From Paramecium sonneborni (Eukaryota; Ciliophora; Oligohymenophorea; Peniculida; Parameciidae): a stretch of DNA of 64,000 nt. The DNA lies in the NCBI GenBank assembly GCA_905182985.1, contig CAJJDN010000008.1, forward strand, positions 1-64,000, given 5' to 3'. Each line of letters starts with the position of its first letter. The stretch's first letter is position 1. The translations under genes and the position numbers were made by a program. This document shows, one piece after another, positions 11,608-23,668 of the stretch. The notes under the pieces are model-generated. The model was not told where the DNA came from and made no database searches. It was given only the letters and a program-made list of their open reading frames with translations.

Positions 11608-14072
11608 TCATAAATTTTGAAATATACATTTAATTATGATTTCTGTATTAGGCAATGATAATCCCATTAGACATTTATTTTAAATGATCCACTTACTTGC
11701 TTATTCAATAAATTCTGGGAATTCAACTTAATCTTATTCATTTTACTTATTTGATTCTAAATTAGTACTACTTGAATATGAAGAGTTATCTTGAAAAGAA
11801 TTGTTCTTGTTAGATTCATTTTCAAGTTATTATTTTTTATTTTTTTAGTAATCTAATTAAGCTTAATAGACAGTACAATATGTATAAGATATCTAAAAAC
11901 TTAAATATTATAAAATTACAATAGTAATCCATGTATTTTCCTTATTTTCATCATATCGTAAATTATTAGGTAATTATTCTAAAAATATTTATTTGCTTAA
12001 GCCTAATTAGTTTAAATATTCATCTGAATATTCCCAATGTCCATTTTCTTGTTTAAATTAGATTAATTCAAATAAGTTTTAAAATCTTTATTCACTCATA
12101 TATTCTAAGATCATTGATGAGGATGCTCCTCCTAAGAGTCCACCAATGAAACCACCTATTAAAGCACCAAATATTGGAACTGGAATCAAAGCTTAACCTA
12201 TTAAAGCTCCACTTAATCCAGAACCAACATTTGCAGTTGTAGAAATTAATAATTTATTTAATTAAGTATTTTTACTTTTTTATGAAGAAGATTCATTAGA
12301 ATATATTTTTGCTGTAAAATATCCAAATGCTCCTAATGCAAATAATTAACCAATAACCGGCATTTAAGTTGCTATATATGTAAGAGAACCACTTACAACA
12401 GCAGTTTAACCAAAATCAACCAAAAATTCTTTTCTAGAGTGATATTTATTAATATTGGCTAAACAATTCCCTAAAGATGCTCCAATATCACCAGCTGCAC
12501 TTGAAAAATGTGTATTAAATGTTTCTCCTTATAAACCATTTATTTTTATTGTTTCAGAGAAAGCACTCTAAATTTCAGCAGTAGATTCATTAAATGTAAT
12601 AAATTACATTCTTTCTTCACTAATATCAAAATCTTCATGAATTTTATTAACACTTTATTAAAAATTCAAAGAATCGAATGCTTATTAGATTGAACTATAT
12701 TCATTTTTAGACTCTTCTTTTTTTTTGAGTAATTACTCTGGAGTTAGTCCTTCTAATGCTTCAACAAACATCCATCTATTTTAAACAAGTTTTGCATTTG
12801 TTATTACAATTTTATCTAAAGGTTTATGTATAATAAATCTTTATTTAGATTCATCTTCACCTTCTATATCTAAAAGTATTCCAAATCTTTAATTTCTTTT
12901 AGAGACAATTTTATGTGTTATTACTTTTTTATTTTTATTTGTTATTTTTGTAATAGCTTATTCAATAGCTTCTAATTCATCATTATTTTCTTTAACATAT
13001 TTCAATACAGTATTTTAAAAAGGAGTAAATACTATTAATTAATTATTTATATACTATCTTCATCATGTCTATTTATATACAAATTCATCAAATCAAAAGA
13101 ATTGATAACTAATCGAGCAAATTCTTCTTTAGCATCCTAACTTGATAAATGAAAGATTGTGAAATCTTAGTAATTTTCAACTAAATCATAAGCCCTAACG
13201 GACAATTCCTAAAATAAACCCATTAATAGATATTTATTGCATAAATTACATTTATTTGTAATATTAATAAAGTCATTAGTTATTGTTTTTAATGAATTAG
13301 AACAATCATTGAAAATTTATACAACCACTTTATTTAATAGAAGAATGAGATCCTTATAATTCAATTATTCAATAATCAGTTAATATAATAAGCCTTTAGC
13401 AGTACCCAACATATTTATTAAAAAAGCTACAATTCTTTTTTCTATTATACTGTTGAACCAATTCAAATTAATATTGTCGTCAAGAATATCCTACCTATAT
13501 ACTATATAATATTCATTACATTTCAATATAGGTAAAGAAATCTTATTTGAAAAACATGGTATATATATCTTAAATTTATGTTAAGGCATATAAAAAAACT
13601 TAAAGATCTAAAAGTAATTGAGATTTTAAAATTGAATTAAGCTCTGTATTTTGAAGATTTTCCTCTACTTATTGTGTAATAAATAATTTTTTAGGTACCA
13701 TATCTCTTTTTACAGATAAAATATATAGTTTTATTGACAATTAGAACTTTTCTTTAATGATTGCCAAAATATGATTAAATTCATTGGTAACTTCGGCATC
13801 GTCAGGATTCATTTTGCTATAGATCAAATAATTTGGGAGAAGTGTGTCTATTCTAACCTTTGGATTAGCAATAAATTATTCTAAAAACTTTGACATCATT
13901 TTAAATAATATAAATTTATTCTTAATTCATAATGATCAGTATGTGTTTTAACTTTTCCCTATTTTATTAGCTCTCTATCTTTATAAATTGGTAATACTTC
14001 GGTACCTATAATATCTTTAAATTGGCTTTATACAACCCACTTTAATATTATTTATTATAAATATGTACCCAT
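11608..14072 (-). CDS. Large protein with glycine-zipper membrane segments and vWA/PARP4-like C-terminal motif
   Basis: A protein of about 785 residues with introns of 32, 25, 23 and 27 nt (2358 coding bases from the ATG at 14072). The N-terminal half is soluble and helical. Two hydrophobic Gly/Ala-rich segments follow, one containing ALIGGFIGGLLGG, typical of glycine-zipper membrane insertion. The C terminus has GHWEYSDEYLNQLGL then a late EFIEQASKWI, resembling the end region of VIT/vWA proteins such as VWA5A and PARP4. That resemblance is by eye and weak. Upstream of 14072 there is further coding-like sequence with stops, so the true N terminus may be longer or decaying. Confidence 0.6.
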
Positions 14073-14706
14073 TCTTCAACAACACTTAATCAAATCTTCA
14101 TTTAAAATCATCTATAATAAAAGTATACCCAGGATTATCAGGATAGAGTTTTTTCTATAAATCAATATATCAAGATGAAATCGGTTCTTCACTCATCAAT
14201 TTAACATTCCAAGTATAAGAAGAAATGAATTTTTGTTTTATTTTACTAAGTATAAATTCCATAATCTCTTATAACATTTCAAGGAATGTAATACGTTTAT
14301 TAGAGAAATTTATCATTGAACATAATTATTTTTAAAATTTTTATTTATTGTTGTTATTTTGTTTTACTTCCTTATATTTCTTACAAACAAACAAAATCAT
14401 AGTTGTTTTATTACTTATTGTTAATTTCGATAATTCTTTCATTGAAATTATGTTTATCGAAATAAACATTGTATGTTAGAAATGAAATCTCCTTTAAGAT
14501 TATTTTTCTTTTGATTTTTAATATTTAAAAATTTTTCAACCTTTATTTCTTAAAGACTTAATATTAAAGAGAGAGTTTGATTTAACAAATATACTTTATA
14601 TAATTCATTTTATAATTAATTTCTGAAAACAAAAATCAATCAATATTTTTTTCTTAATACTTAAATTCTTAACTATTCTATTATCTTTACAAATATTTTT
14701 AATTTA
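14073..14706. other. Coding-like N-terminal relic plus AT-rich spacer
   Basis: On the minus strand, a reading from an ATG at 14262 looks protein-like (MEFILSKIKQKF, later KKLYPDNPGYTFIIDDF) in the same orientation as the 11608-14072 gene, but it is cut by two in-frame TGAs and needs frame changes to connect. The part from 14263 to 14706 is AT-rich and holds nothing I can support; it contains the divergent promoters. Confidence 0.4.
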
Positions 14707-15245
14707 ATGAAAATTTTTAGAATTTATTTAGTTGGAGAATCCAATAGTGGAAAATCATCCATTCTTAGAGCTTAATAGAACTAGCCATTTAATTTAAACA
14801 TTTCTTAAACTATTGGTATCGATAATTGGAGTTTTATAAAAAATCAAACAAAATTTAAGATTTATGACACAAGTGGATTGAAGAAATTTGAATAGGCAAC
14901 TATATAAGGCATGAAAAATGCAAATTTAATTATTATTTGCTTTGACCTATGTTCAAATACGGCATATAAAGATGTAGAAAAATGGTTGAATATTGTTCAA
15001 ACTTATAAATCAATAACTCCAATTATAAAATGGATAAGTAATTATAAAAGAAAAATGAAAATATAAAAAAATTGATTCAAAATTATCCTTTGTATTTTAC
15101 TTCAGCTCTAAACTCTCAAAGTGTTCAGAAAGTGTTTGAGGATATAGTACAAAATTTAATTATAGCGAATTAAATAATTGATAGAGTAGAAATCAGACCT
15201 AGGTTGGATCCTGTAAAAAAGAGAAATTGGTTATGTTTATGCTGA
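14707..15245 (+). pseudogene. Rab/Ras-like small GTPase with frame break at the NKxD region
   Basis: The first ~104 codons give a small GTPase: P-loop GESNSGKSS, a G3 box in YDTSGLKKF, and a following beta strand LIIICFDL. At about 15020-15035 the frame changes. Upstream reads TPIIK then hits TGA at 15073; one frame over, the rest continues as KMDKQLQKKNEN through SALNSQ to a C-terminal WLCLC that could be prenylated. The break falls where the guanine-binding NKxD should be. No GT...AG intron of the right length exists there. It is either a young pseudogene or carries a sequence error. Confidence 0.7.
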
Positions 15246-15565
15246 ATGGAAAATTACTGAATTTTTTTATATTTAACTTGTAGTTATATCTATATTTCAT
15301 AACCTATTTTAAATTTAATATTAATTTATTTAAAAAGAAAAAAAGTTGAGAATGTATCAAGAGAGACACCTTGGTGATGTTGGAATGAATTTTCTTTTAT
15401 GAAAAATCATTAAATAATATTTAAAATGAATTAATTATATTTAAATTATATTTTTAGAAGTAAAAACATAGATATTAGTATAAATAGAAAAAGTAATAAT
15501 CTCATTATAAGGATAAAATGGATTCCAAAATTATAATCTTTGTTGCTATTTACTATTATTGTCTT

Positions 15566-16065
15566 TCAATTATATGATAATTGGATGTCCATTATTGATA
15601 TTTCCAAGTGTTTGATAAAAGATGATGGCTATTTCATCTTTGTTGAGTTGTTTAATAGAGATTTTGAAAATGCATTTGTAAAAATTGATTATTCTATTGA
15701 TAGTGGGGAGCTATTAATATTGTGAGGGTATTTCTTTTTAAAGATCTTTAATAACATTATAGAGTTATTTATTATAAGATTAAATTTGATTTAACTTAAT
15801 TTAGAAATAATTATCAGATTCTATTTCTTCTATTAGTTTAGAAGTTAAAGAAAAATATTCTTAATTTTGGCTTTAGTAAATAAACTGATGTTAGTCTATG
15901 AAGGCCTTACTTATCAATTTAATTTTGTTGCTTTATTAAAGCTGCTAATCTTTGAGTTGTTGTGTTTAATGTTTTACAAGGTTTAGAAAAGTTTCAATAG
16001 TTTGTTTTTCTTCAGTAATTGCAAGTAATAGCAAATGGAGCAGGAGATTTAATATTTTGCTTCAT
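15566..16065 (-). pseudogene. Frame-broken coiled-coil protein
   Basis: An ATG at 16065 starts MKQNIKSPAPFAIT and runs into TGA after 17 codons. In another frame the sequence continues ITEEKQTIETFLNLVKH through a long Gln-rich coiled coil; with a 22-nt intron it ends at 15566. The break lies at about 16020-16031, where ATTACT occurs twice and a 10-nt excess would explain the shift. No splice signals exist in that stretch. Total length minus intron and minus 10 nt is a multiple of three. A longer alternative reading without the intron extends to 15357. Family unknown. Confidence 0.4.
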
Positions 16066-16093
16066 TTTGAAATTTAAATTAATTAATATGTTA

Positions 16094-16961
16094 TCATTAA
16101 TCATTATAATATTCATTTTGAATTCTTTTTTCTTTTTTAGTCTTTAAATCAGAGACCCTTTATGCAATGTACTTCAAATCAATAATACTTTTAGAATGTA
16201 TTTTGTCTAGTTCTTTTAATTCATCAACGATATCTTTGATAACAAGCTAGCGATATTTTTGAACGCTCTCAACAGATTTAGAATATTAATCAAGTAATTA
16301 ATCATAAAGATTAAGTTTGTCTTATGCTCCAGTATTAATTAAATCATCTAATTTGGTTTGATATTCATTCATTTTTTGTAATCGAATTTATAATTCCTAT
16401 ATAAATTAGTTGTGATATAAAATATACCTTATAATTTTTGGCATAATTGATTAAGTATTGAGGAGGAGCAAATTGTGTTTTTGTTTTATCTTTGGTGACT
16501 TTATTAGGATCAATAGTTTCATTCATTATAGAAATATCTGATTTGGAAAAGATTTGCTTTTCTTCCCATTATTTAAGAAGATCTTTGATTTAAGATTTTA
16601 AATCTTATGAAGAGTTATGATCTTTTAATATAGAGAAAGCTTTAATGATTTATTTTTTGAAAGCATCTCTCATGGTAGCATCTAAGGAATAAAATAAATG
16701 ATTACATGCCCCATCAAATTTAATGACAGATTCTATTACTCTTTATGCCATATGAAGTAAGGAAATAATAACTTTATCACCATCGACATTTCCTTTAGCA
16801 AAATGAAAGTGATTACACCACTCTTCACATAATGATTACTAAGATTTCTAATCATTGCTGTGTCTAATATAGAAACGAGCAGCTTCATCAATGTGAGATT
16901 GTGAAAGGTGAATGTTATTAAGGAGTTGACTAAGTGAGACAATACTTATTTCATTCATCAT
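16094..16961 (-). CDS. CID-domain (RPRD/Rtt103-like) protein
   Basis: A protein of 278 residues with one 31-nt intron (837 coding bases). Residues 1-150 match the helical CTD-interacting domain pattern: a middle helix rich in aromatic and basic residues, then FKKQIIKAFSILKDH and the closing LLKQWEEKQIFSKSD, which is the usual LLxxWEExxxF end of a CID. A long coiled coil follows, as in RPRD1/CREPT proteins. Such proteins bind the phosphorylated RNA polymerase II C-terminal repeats and act in transcription termination in the nucleus. The family call rests on pattern, not alignment. Confidence 0.65.
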
Positions 16962-17105
16962 TTTGGTCACTTATGTTCTTGAAGTGTATAATTTTAATAA
17001 TACAAATTTTGTTTGTAATTGAAATAATGAGAGACAATATAATTTATTAATATAATAATATAACAGATAAATTTAATTAAAAAATAAACATACATTTGTT
17101 TTCCA

Positions 17106-18421
17106 ATGAATGATTAAACACCAATCAAAGAGATTGATCTTAATAAACAATCTTTGACTAGTCCAAAAGATAAAAGTGATCGTGTATGTATTTATATTAA
17201 TAATAAATATAGTTTATTCCACGTAATGTATAATCTAATTTATATTAATTATTCATGAGTGAAGAGAATATTTAAGGCAATACTTATAATAATTTACTAT
17301 AATCTTCAATATTAGGTAAATCACCAGCTATTAATTAAAAGTTATTTAATTATAAGACAGAAAATAAATAAAATGAAATAAATAAGATTATTAATAATGG
17401 ATTAAATTTTTCTACAACTCCAACAAAAGTGGAACCAGAAAAACCACCAAGAAAAATTAATAAGAGACCATATAAAGTATTGGAAGCTGAAAATTTATAG
17501 GATGATTTCTATCTTAATTTATTAGATTGGTCTCCATTTAATGCATTAGCAGTAGGATTAGAAAATTCAGTATTGATATGGTCAGGACATACATCAAAAG
17601 TTTCTCGTTTATGTACTCTTGAAGATCCAGATATGGTATGTAGTGTAGCCTGGTCATAACATAATTAACATCTCTCTGTTGGAAATACTATGGGTGATGT
17701 TGATATATGGGATATAGTCAAATAAAAAGTTATTAGGAAATGGAATGGACATTAAGGTAGAATTGGATCACTTGCATGGAATAATTATTTATTAGCTACT
17801 GGAAGTAGAGATAGAAATATATTAGTCAGAGATGTTAGATCTCCTAATCAATCTATTTAAAAATATGTTGGTCATAAATAAGAAATTTGTGGATTAAAAT
17901 GGTCATTTGATGAATAACTTTTAGCATCAGGAGGAAATGATAATAAATTGTTCATTTGGTCTCTTAAAAATTAAGGAGAACTTACTCATTTCTCACATCA
18001 TTAAGCAGCTGTTAAAGCTATTGGATGGTCTCCTCATCAACATAATATTGTCGCTTCTGGTGGTGGTACTGCTGATAGATGCATTAGATTCTTTAATACA
18101 TAAACTATTGAATAAGTTGAATGTATAGATACTGGCTCTTAGGTTTGTAATTTAATGTTCTCTAAAAACTCTAATGAATTAGTTTCAACTCACGGATATT
18201 CCTTAAACTAAATTATTGTTTGGAATTATTCTAATATGTCTAAGCTAGCTACTCTAACTGGACATACATAACGAGTATTATACTTAAGTGGATCTCCTTG
18301 TGGATAAAATATCGTTACTGGAGCAGGTGATGAAAGTCTTCGTTTCTGGAGTGTATTTCCATCATCCAACTCCAAAAATAACCATGGAATCACTAGAGCA
18401 GAAACTATAGATTTAAGATGA
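17106..18421 (+). CDS. Cdh1/fizzy-related APC/C activator (WD40)
   Basis: A protein of 428 residues with one 29-nt intron (1287 coding bases). Splicing creates the C-box DRFIPR near residue 24, which docks on the anaphase-promoting complex. The linker KRPYKVLEAENLQDDFYLNL is the hallmark lead-in to the seven-bladed WD40 propeller that recognises destruction boxes. The propeller includes WSGHTSKVSRL and ASGGNDNKLFIW, and the protein ends in Leu-Arg, close to the Ile-Arg tail of this family. It selects substrates for ubiquitination in the cell cycle. Cdh1/FZR is preferred over Cdc20 from the linker, with moderate certainty. Confidence 0.92.
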
Positions 18422-18621
18422 ATCATCCCAACTTTAATACTACTATTCTATATATATATATTTACTTTACATTTTATTTAATAATATGGGATAGATGTTC
18501 AAAAACTTAAAAATCATCCTCTAATTCAACTTAATCTATTAAAGAAAAGATATATTGACATCAAAAACTTATTCTAAATAATTATTATTATAATTATATA
18601 TTCTAAACTAACCTGATAATA
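18422..18621. other. Intergenic spacer
   Basis: AT-rich sequence between the Cdh1-like gene and the duplicated block. Nothing supported here. The convergent 3' spacer of the MORN gene (about 18622-19109 in the first copy) is likewise empty. Confidence 0.6.
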
Positions 18622-19819
18622 CAAAATACTTTAGCTAGCTTTTTCATAAAATTATAATTAGTATTAATCAATATTTAACTCTCATTCATATATAAAATAT
18701 TTATTTATTTTAAAAAAAATTAATTATTCAACTAAATAGTCTAAATATAATGTTTAAATATATTCAAATAAAGTTTAAAAGGAATCAAATTAAATCTTAA
18801 ATATAAGAGTCGAATTTAAAATATAAAAGATAAAAAATTCTTATAGTAAAGAAAATGAAAAAAAGAATTGTAAAATTTTCATAATAAACTAAATTCCATT
18901 TTTATGTTTAATTATTTACTATTAAATCCAAAAAAATGACTATTTTATTTTAAAAGAATACAATTGCTCTTTTTTTCTTTTTAATATTAGTTTAAACCCG
19001 AAACTATAATACCTTATCAAACTATATAAATTAAAAAAGAAATTTAAGAATTAATTTATTATTAATACTTTAAGATCTTAATGACCATGATTTTAAAAAA
19101 TAAAAGCTATCAATACTAATCATCTGCTTTGATTAATTTATTGTCTTCAAATCTTCCCTTTGTTACTTTTCCATCAATATCTTCAATACATCCTTAACCA
19201 TTCATTTTATCCTATTTCCATTCTCCTGTGTATGTTGAACCATCTTGCCACTTGTATTTTCCTTTTCCTTCTTTTTATCCATTAACAAAGTATCCTTCAT
19301 AAAAATCTCCATTATTATACTGATATGTTCCTTTCCCTTAAATCTAGCCTTCGTACCATTCTCCAATATAAATGGATTTGGATGATGACAATTCTATTTT
19401 TCCATTACCGTGTTTTTAATCATCTTAATACTAACCATCATAAATGTCTCCATTTTTATAATAATAAATTCCTTTTCCATTTTTTTTTCCTTCCTTCCAA
19501 CATCCGTCATATCTATCACCATTTGAATATTTCATTTCTCCTTTCCCATTTTTTTAATCATTTTCCCAATTTCCATCATATTCTGATTTCTCTTTGCTAT
19601 ATTTATACTTAGCTTTTCCTGTTTTTACACCATTTTCTATTACTCCTTCATAAACATCTCCATTTGAAAGTTAGTAAATACCGTACTTATTTCTGGTTCC
19701 CTAACTCCATTGACCAGAGTAAATGAATTCGTAATGATTATTTTGATTTCTTTTAGCTTTCAAAGTTCCTTCGCCATGTTAAACTCCATCTTACCATGAT
19801 CCTTCATATATATCTCCAT
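18622..19819. repeat. Assembly duplicate, copy 1 (contig end)
   Basis: These 1198 bp recur at 19821-21018 with an offset of exactly 1199 and no difference that I could find. Copy 1 stops abruptly at the N (19820) in the middle of the MORN gene, while copy 2 continues into the rest of that gene. This is the signature of two overlapping contigs joined without merging. The real locus should contain the segment once. Confidence 0.95.
19110..19819 (-). pseudogene. Artefactual 3' fragment of the MORN gene
   Basis: The last ~237 codons of the MORN-repeat gene, ending at a TGA (19110-19112), cut at the gap. It matches 20309-21018 exactly and should not be counted as a gene. Its 95-codon antisense ORF appears twice for the same reason. 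Confidence 0.93.
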
Positions 19820-19820
19820 N
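19820..19820. other. Single-N sequence gap
   Basis: One ambiguous base at the contig join, between identical 1198-bp flanks. Confidence 0.98.
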
Positions 19821-21018
19821 CAAAATACTTTAGCTAGCTTTTTCATAAAATTATAATTAGTATTAATCAATATTTAACTCTCATTCATATATAAAATATT
19901 TATTTATTTTAAAAAAAATTAATTATTCAACTAAATAGTCTAAATATAATGTTTAAATATATTCAAATAAAGTTTAAAAGGAATCAAATTAAATCTTAAA
20001 TATAAGAGTCGAATTTAAAATATAAAAGATAAAAAATTCTTATAGTAAAGAAAATGAAAAAAAGAATTGTAAAATTTTCATAATAAACTAAATTCCATTT
20101 TTATGTTTAATTATTTACTATTAAATCCAAAAAAATGACTATTTTATTTTAAAAGAATACAATTGCTCTTTTTTTCTTTTTAATATTAGTTTAAACCCGA
20201 AACTATAATACCTTATCAAACTATATAAATTAAAAAAGAAATTTAAGAATTAATTTATTATTAATACTTTAAGATCTTAATGACCATGATTTTAAAAAAT
20301 AAAAGCTATCAATACTAATCATCTGCTTTGATTAATTTATTGTCTTCAAATCTTCCCTTTGTTACTTTTCCATCAATATCTTCAATACATCCTTAACCAT
20401 TCATTTTATCCTATTTCCATTCTCCTGTGTATGTTGAACCATCTTGCCACTTGTATTTTCCTTTTCCTTCTTTTTATCCATTAACAAAGTATCCTTCATA
20501 AAAATCTCCATTATTATACTGATATGTTCCTTTCCCTTAAATCTAGCCTTCGTACCATTCTCCAATATAAATGGATTTGGATGATGACAATTCTATTTTT
20601 CCATTACCGTGTTTTTAATCATCTTAATACTAACCATCATAAATGTCTCCATTTTTATAATAATAAATTCCTTTTCCATTTTTTTTTCCTTCCTTCCAAC
20701 ATCCGTCATATCTATCACCATTTGAATATTTCATTTCTCCTTTCCCATTTTTTTAATCATTTTCCCAATTTCCATCATATTCTGATTTCTCTTTGCTATA
20801 TTTATACTTAGCTTTTCCTGTTTTTACACCATTTTCTATTACTCCTTCATAAACATCTCCATTTGAAAGTTAGTAAATACCGTACTTATTTCTGGTTCCC
20901 TAACTCCATTGACCAGAGTAAATGAATTCGTAATGATTATTTTGATTTCTTTTAGCTTTCAAAGTTCCTTCGCCATGTTAAACTCCATCTTACCATGATC
21001 CTTCATATATATCTCCAT
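19821..21018. repeat. Assembly duplicate, copy 2
   Basis: Second, complete occurrence of the 18622-19819 segment. It continues without a break into the 5' part of the MORN gene, so this is the copy to keep. Confidence 0.95.
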
Positions 21019-21404
21019 TTATGTAGTTCAATTTTCCTTTACCATTCTTCTTATCATTTTGCCATTCCCCTTCATATTTATCTCCATTTAGATAATAATA
21101 ATCTCCTTATCCATTCCTCTAACCTTAGGAAAATTAACCTATATAAATTTCATTATTTCTATATTTTAATGACCCCTAACCTTCAAATTTATTCTACCAT
21201 CCTCCAAAATAGACCTCTCTATTTAATTGTTAATGATATTTACCCTGTGAAGAATTCACATCTTCCCTTTCCAATTCTTTAGCCCTAATTTAATTATCCT
21301 GTATAAATTCCATTTTCATATTCCTTTTTTGATCTCTAAATGTCTTTGAGTTATTCATCAAAATATTTTTCTTAAGAATTCCATATTTACTCTATTGATA
21401 TCAT
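20309..21404 (-). CDS. MORN-repeat protein
   Basis: A protein of 356 residues with one 25-nt intron (1071 coding bases), intact. After about 40 residues it consists of roughly 13 MORN units, each of the form Tyr-x-Gly-x-Trp/Phe ... Gly-x-Gly ... Asn-Gly-Asp, for example YEGEWQNDKKNGKGKLNY. MORN proteins bind membranes or act as cortical and ciliary scaffolds in ciliates, and some carry catalytic tails; none is present here. The start MISIEQIWNS at 21404 is the only in-frame Met before the repeats. Confidence 0.9.
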
Positions 21405-21630
21405 AACAATTCAATTTTTATTTTTAATAGAAAATGCAAGTTGTTAATAAATTATCTATTTAATGTAAATATATATATTAAATATGATCTATAGATACTA
21501 ATTTTTTAACTGATCACATTGATTTATTAAGGGTTTTTTAATAATTTATTAAATAAAATAAAGCTAAATGAAAGACAATTTCATATTTTTTAGATCTCAT
21601 AAATAAAGTTAATTTAATTAAATAATATAA

Positions 21631-22935
21631 ATGGAAACATCAATTTATTGTTCATAACACTCAGAATATATAGTAGAATACATATTCTTGAATAAAAAAA
21701 ATATCAAGTTTGGTTGTGTGGAGTGCATTTCAGATTTGTAAGATGAAAATTAGAATGTTTGCTTCAAAAATATATTGTTATTACATGATGTAACTTATCT
21801 TTAATTTTTTAGATTAAATACAATCCCTAAAGATTATTGTAAAATATTTAAAATATTGAAGACACAAATTTTTAGTTTTTTAATCGCTTTCATTATAAGA
21901 GTGTGGCTAGAATAAAGACAACTTTCTAAAATTGGGAAAACAATTTGAGAAGTTTCTAAAATCAGATTGATTAATTTATTCTTGAATAAAGAGCAATTTT
22001 TGAACACCTTATTACTAACTATAATAATACTATTTAAGTTATTTCATAGGTAAGAATGATTTAACTTAGGATATCAAAATTGAGGAATTTTAAAATCTCA
22101 TAAAAGAATTTGGAACTGTTAATGATAATTTACAAAGAGATGTTGAAGAACAAATACTAAATAAAATAAATCAATATATAGAAAATCTAGAGAAAAATAA
22201 TGCAAAAGAATTAAATGATACATTAAAACGAATAAAATATTAGTACATTAAACAATCAGAAAAGTAATTACATATGTTTAGCTTAGTTAAAAATTCCCTG
22301 ATATTTAAGATTTAGAAAATTCATTTATGCAAATGATTAAATCAACAACTGATTTAAATAAATAAATTGAAAAGTCTTTCAATCTTTTAAATTAAATGAA
22401 TTCTTCATTAGTTTCTAATAGCTATTCTAAATATTTAATAGATCTTATTTAAGAGAAAACAAATAAAAATATTAAAGAAATAAAACTGCTTTATTTAGGA
22501 TCTAGAGATGGGCTTAATGGATAATCTTTGTGGAATAAAATTGATGGTAAGGAGAATTTGATATTTATTTTTAAATCAAAAAATGCTGGAAAGAATATAT
22601 TCGGATCATATATCTAGTGTAAAATGATCTAAGAATTAAATAATTGGTAATCTGATGAAACAATGAGTTCATTTATTTTTTCTTACACTCATAATGAAAT
22701 ATATCCTCTAAAATAAGATGAAAAGTAACATGCTATTCTTTGCTAACCAATAAGCTATGCTGTTTGGATCGGAATGAGTGGTAATATTGGAATTTGTAAT
22801 GATTTCATTAATGGATAATCTTATTTAGGTTCTTCGTATGAATGGGATAAATTTGAAAACAAGCGAAGTTCCCATTTGTTTGGAGGAGATAAACCAAATA
22901 TTGAAGAATGTGAAGTCTACGAATTATTAATATGA
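21631..22935 (+). CDS. TLDc-domain protein with N-terminal B-box-like zinc motif and coiled coil
   Basis: A protein of 412 residues with introns of 23, 20 and 23 nt (1239 coding bases). Order: Cys/His motif at residues 7-40 (CSQH, then CVEC), long coiled coil (about 60-240), and TLDc domain in the last 165 residues (LLYLGSRDGLNGQSLWNKID to ECEVYELLI). TLDc domains are linked to V-ATPase regulation and oxidative-stress resistance; the TRIM-like zinc motif plus coiled coil is an arrangement common in ciliate TLDc proteins. Three introns had to be placed, each confirmed by frame. Confidence 0.88.
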
Positions 22936-23156
22936 AAAGAAAAAAGATACATATCTGGATTATTGAATTTATATTATTTATTTTTTAGTATATGAATAAA
23001 GTGATTATAAATTAGTTTTTATAAATCTTTAAACTTCTTAATAAGAGATTTATAATGTTAAATAAAAAACATCATACAATTAAAAATGATTAATGGTTTA
23101 AAAAGTGATAATTCTTTAATTGCTTATTTAAGTACTGATAAAATTATTATAGCCAA

Positions 23157-23463
23157 TCATAATTTCTAACAAACCTTTTCTAAATAAGCTCTTTCTGCAA
23201 GTTCAGTGGATAGTTCAATTTTAAGTTTCTAAATTTCATCCCTTTAATGAGAATTTTCTTTCAATTATTATTATAGCATATGTCTTTTATTGCTAATTAT
23301 ATTTTTAAAGAAATACTTCTGTTAAAGATTTTCCAAAGTTTACTCCATTTATTATATATATATTTTTAAAGTTCTATTTTCTTCCTAAGTATCATATCCT
23401 CTTTAAAAAGGACTCTTAGATTATCTCTTATTTTACATAGGTTATGTATAGACTCTGAAACAT
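23157..23463 (-). CDS. Small coiled-coil protein
   Basis: A protein of 94 residues with one 22-nt intron (285 coding bases). Begins MFQSLYITYSPFQRGYD, then a continuous Gln/Glu/Lys coiled coil to the end (LSTELAERAYLEKVCQKL). Removal of the intron joins the two open exons exactly. No family recognised; the size suits a centrin-binding or basal-body accessory protein, but that is speculation. Confidence 0.65.
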
Positions 23464-23668
23464 GGTTGATTAACTCTAATGATTGGTTAAGTTTATTATG
23501 CCCTTTGAATGAATGAGTTAGCTTGACCAAAACTAAAAGTTTATTATGTAATTGCAGGTGGTTATGATAATCTCATAAAGCTGTTATTAATTTTTATTGT
23601 GTAATTATTTGAAATATTTAGAAGGAAATTAATTCATAATCGATTTCATCAAATATTTTAATAAAATT

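Noticed and set aside
15540..15725. Plus-strand ORF of 61 codons
   Set aside because: It lies mostly antisense to the better-looking minus-strand coiled-coil frame and has no family.
20679..20687. Apparent frameshift at a nine-base homopolymer in the MORN gene
   Set aside because: On recounting, the flanking GGAAGGAAGG keeps the frame (KEGKKNGKG); the 1096-bp span minus the 25-nt intron is a multiple of three.
19325..20811. Two identical 95-residue plus-strand ORFs suggesting a repeated gene
   Set aside because: They are antisense to the MORN gene and are doubled only because of the contig overlap around the N at 19820.
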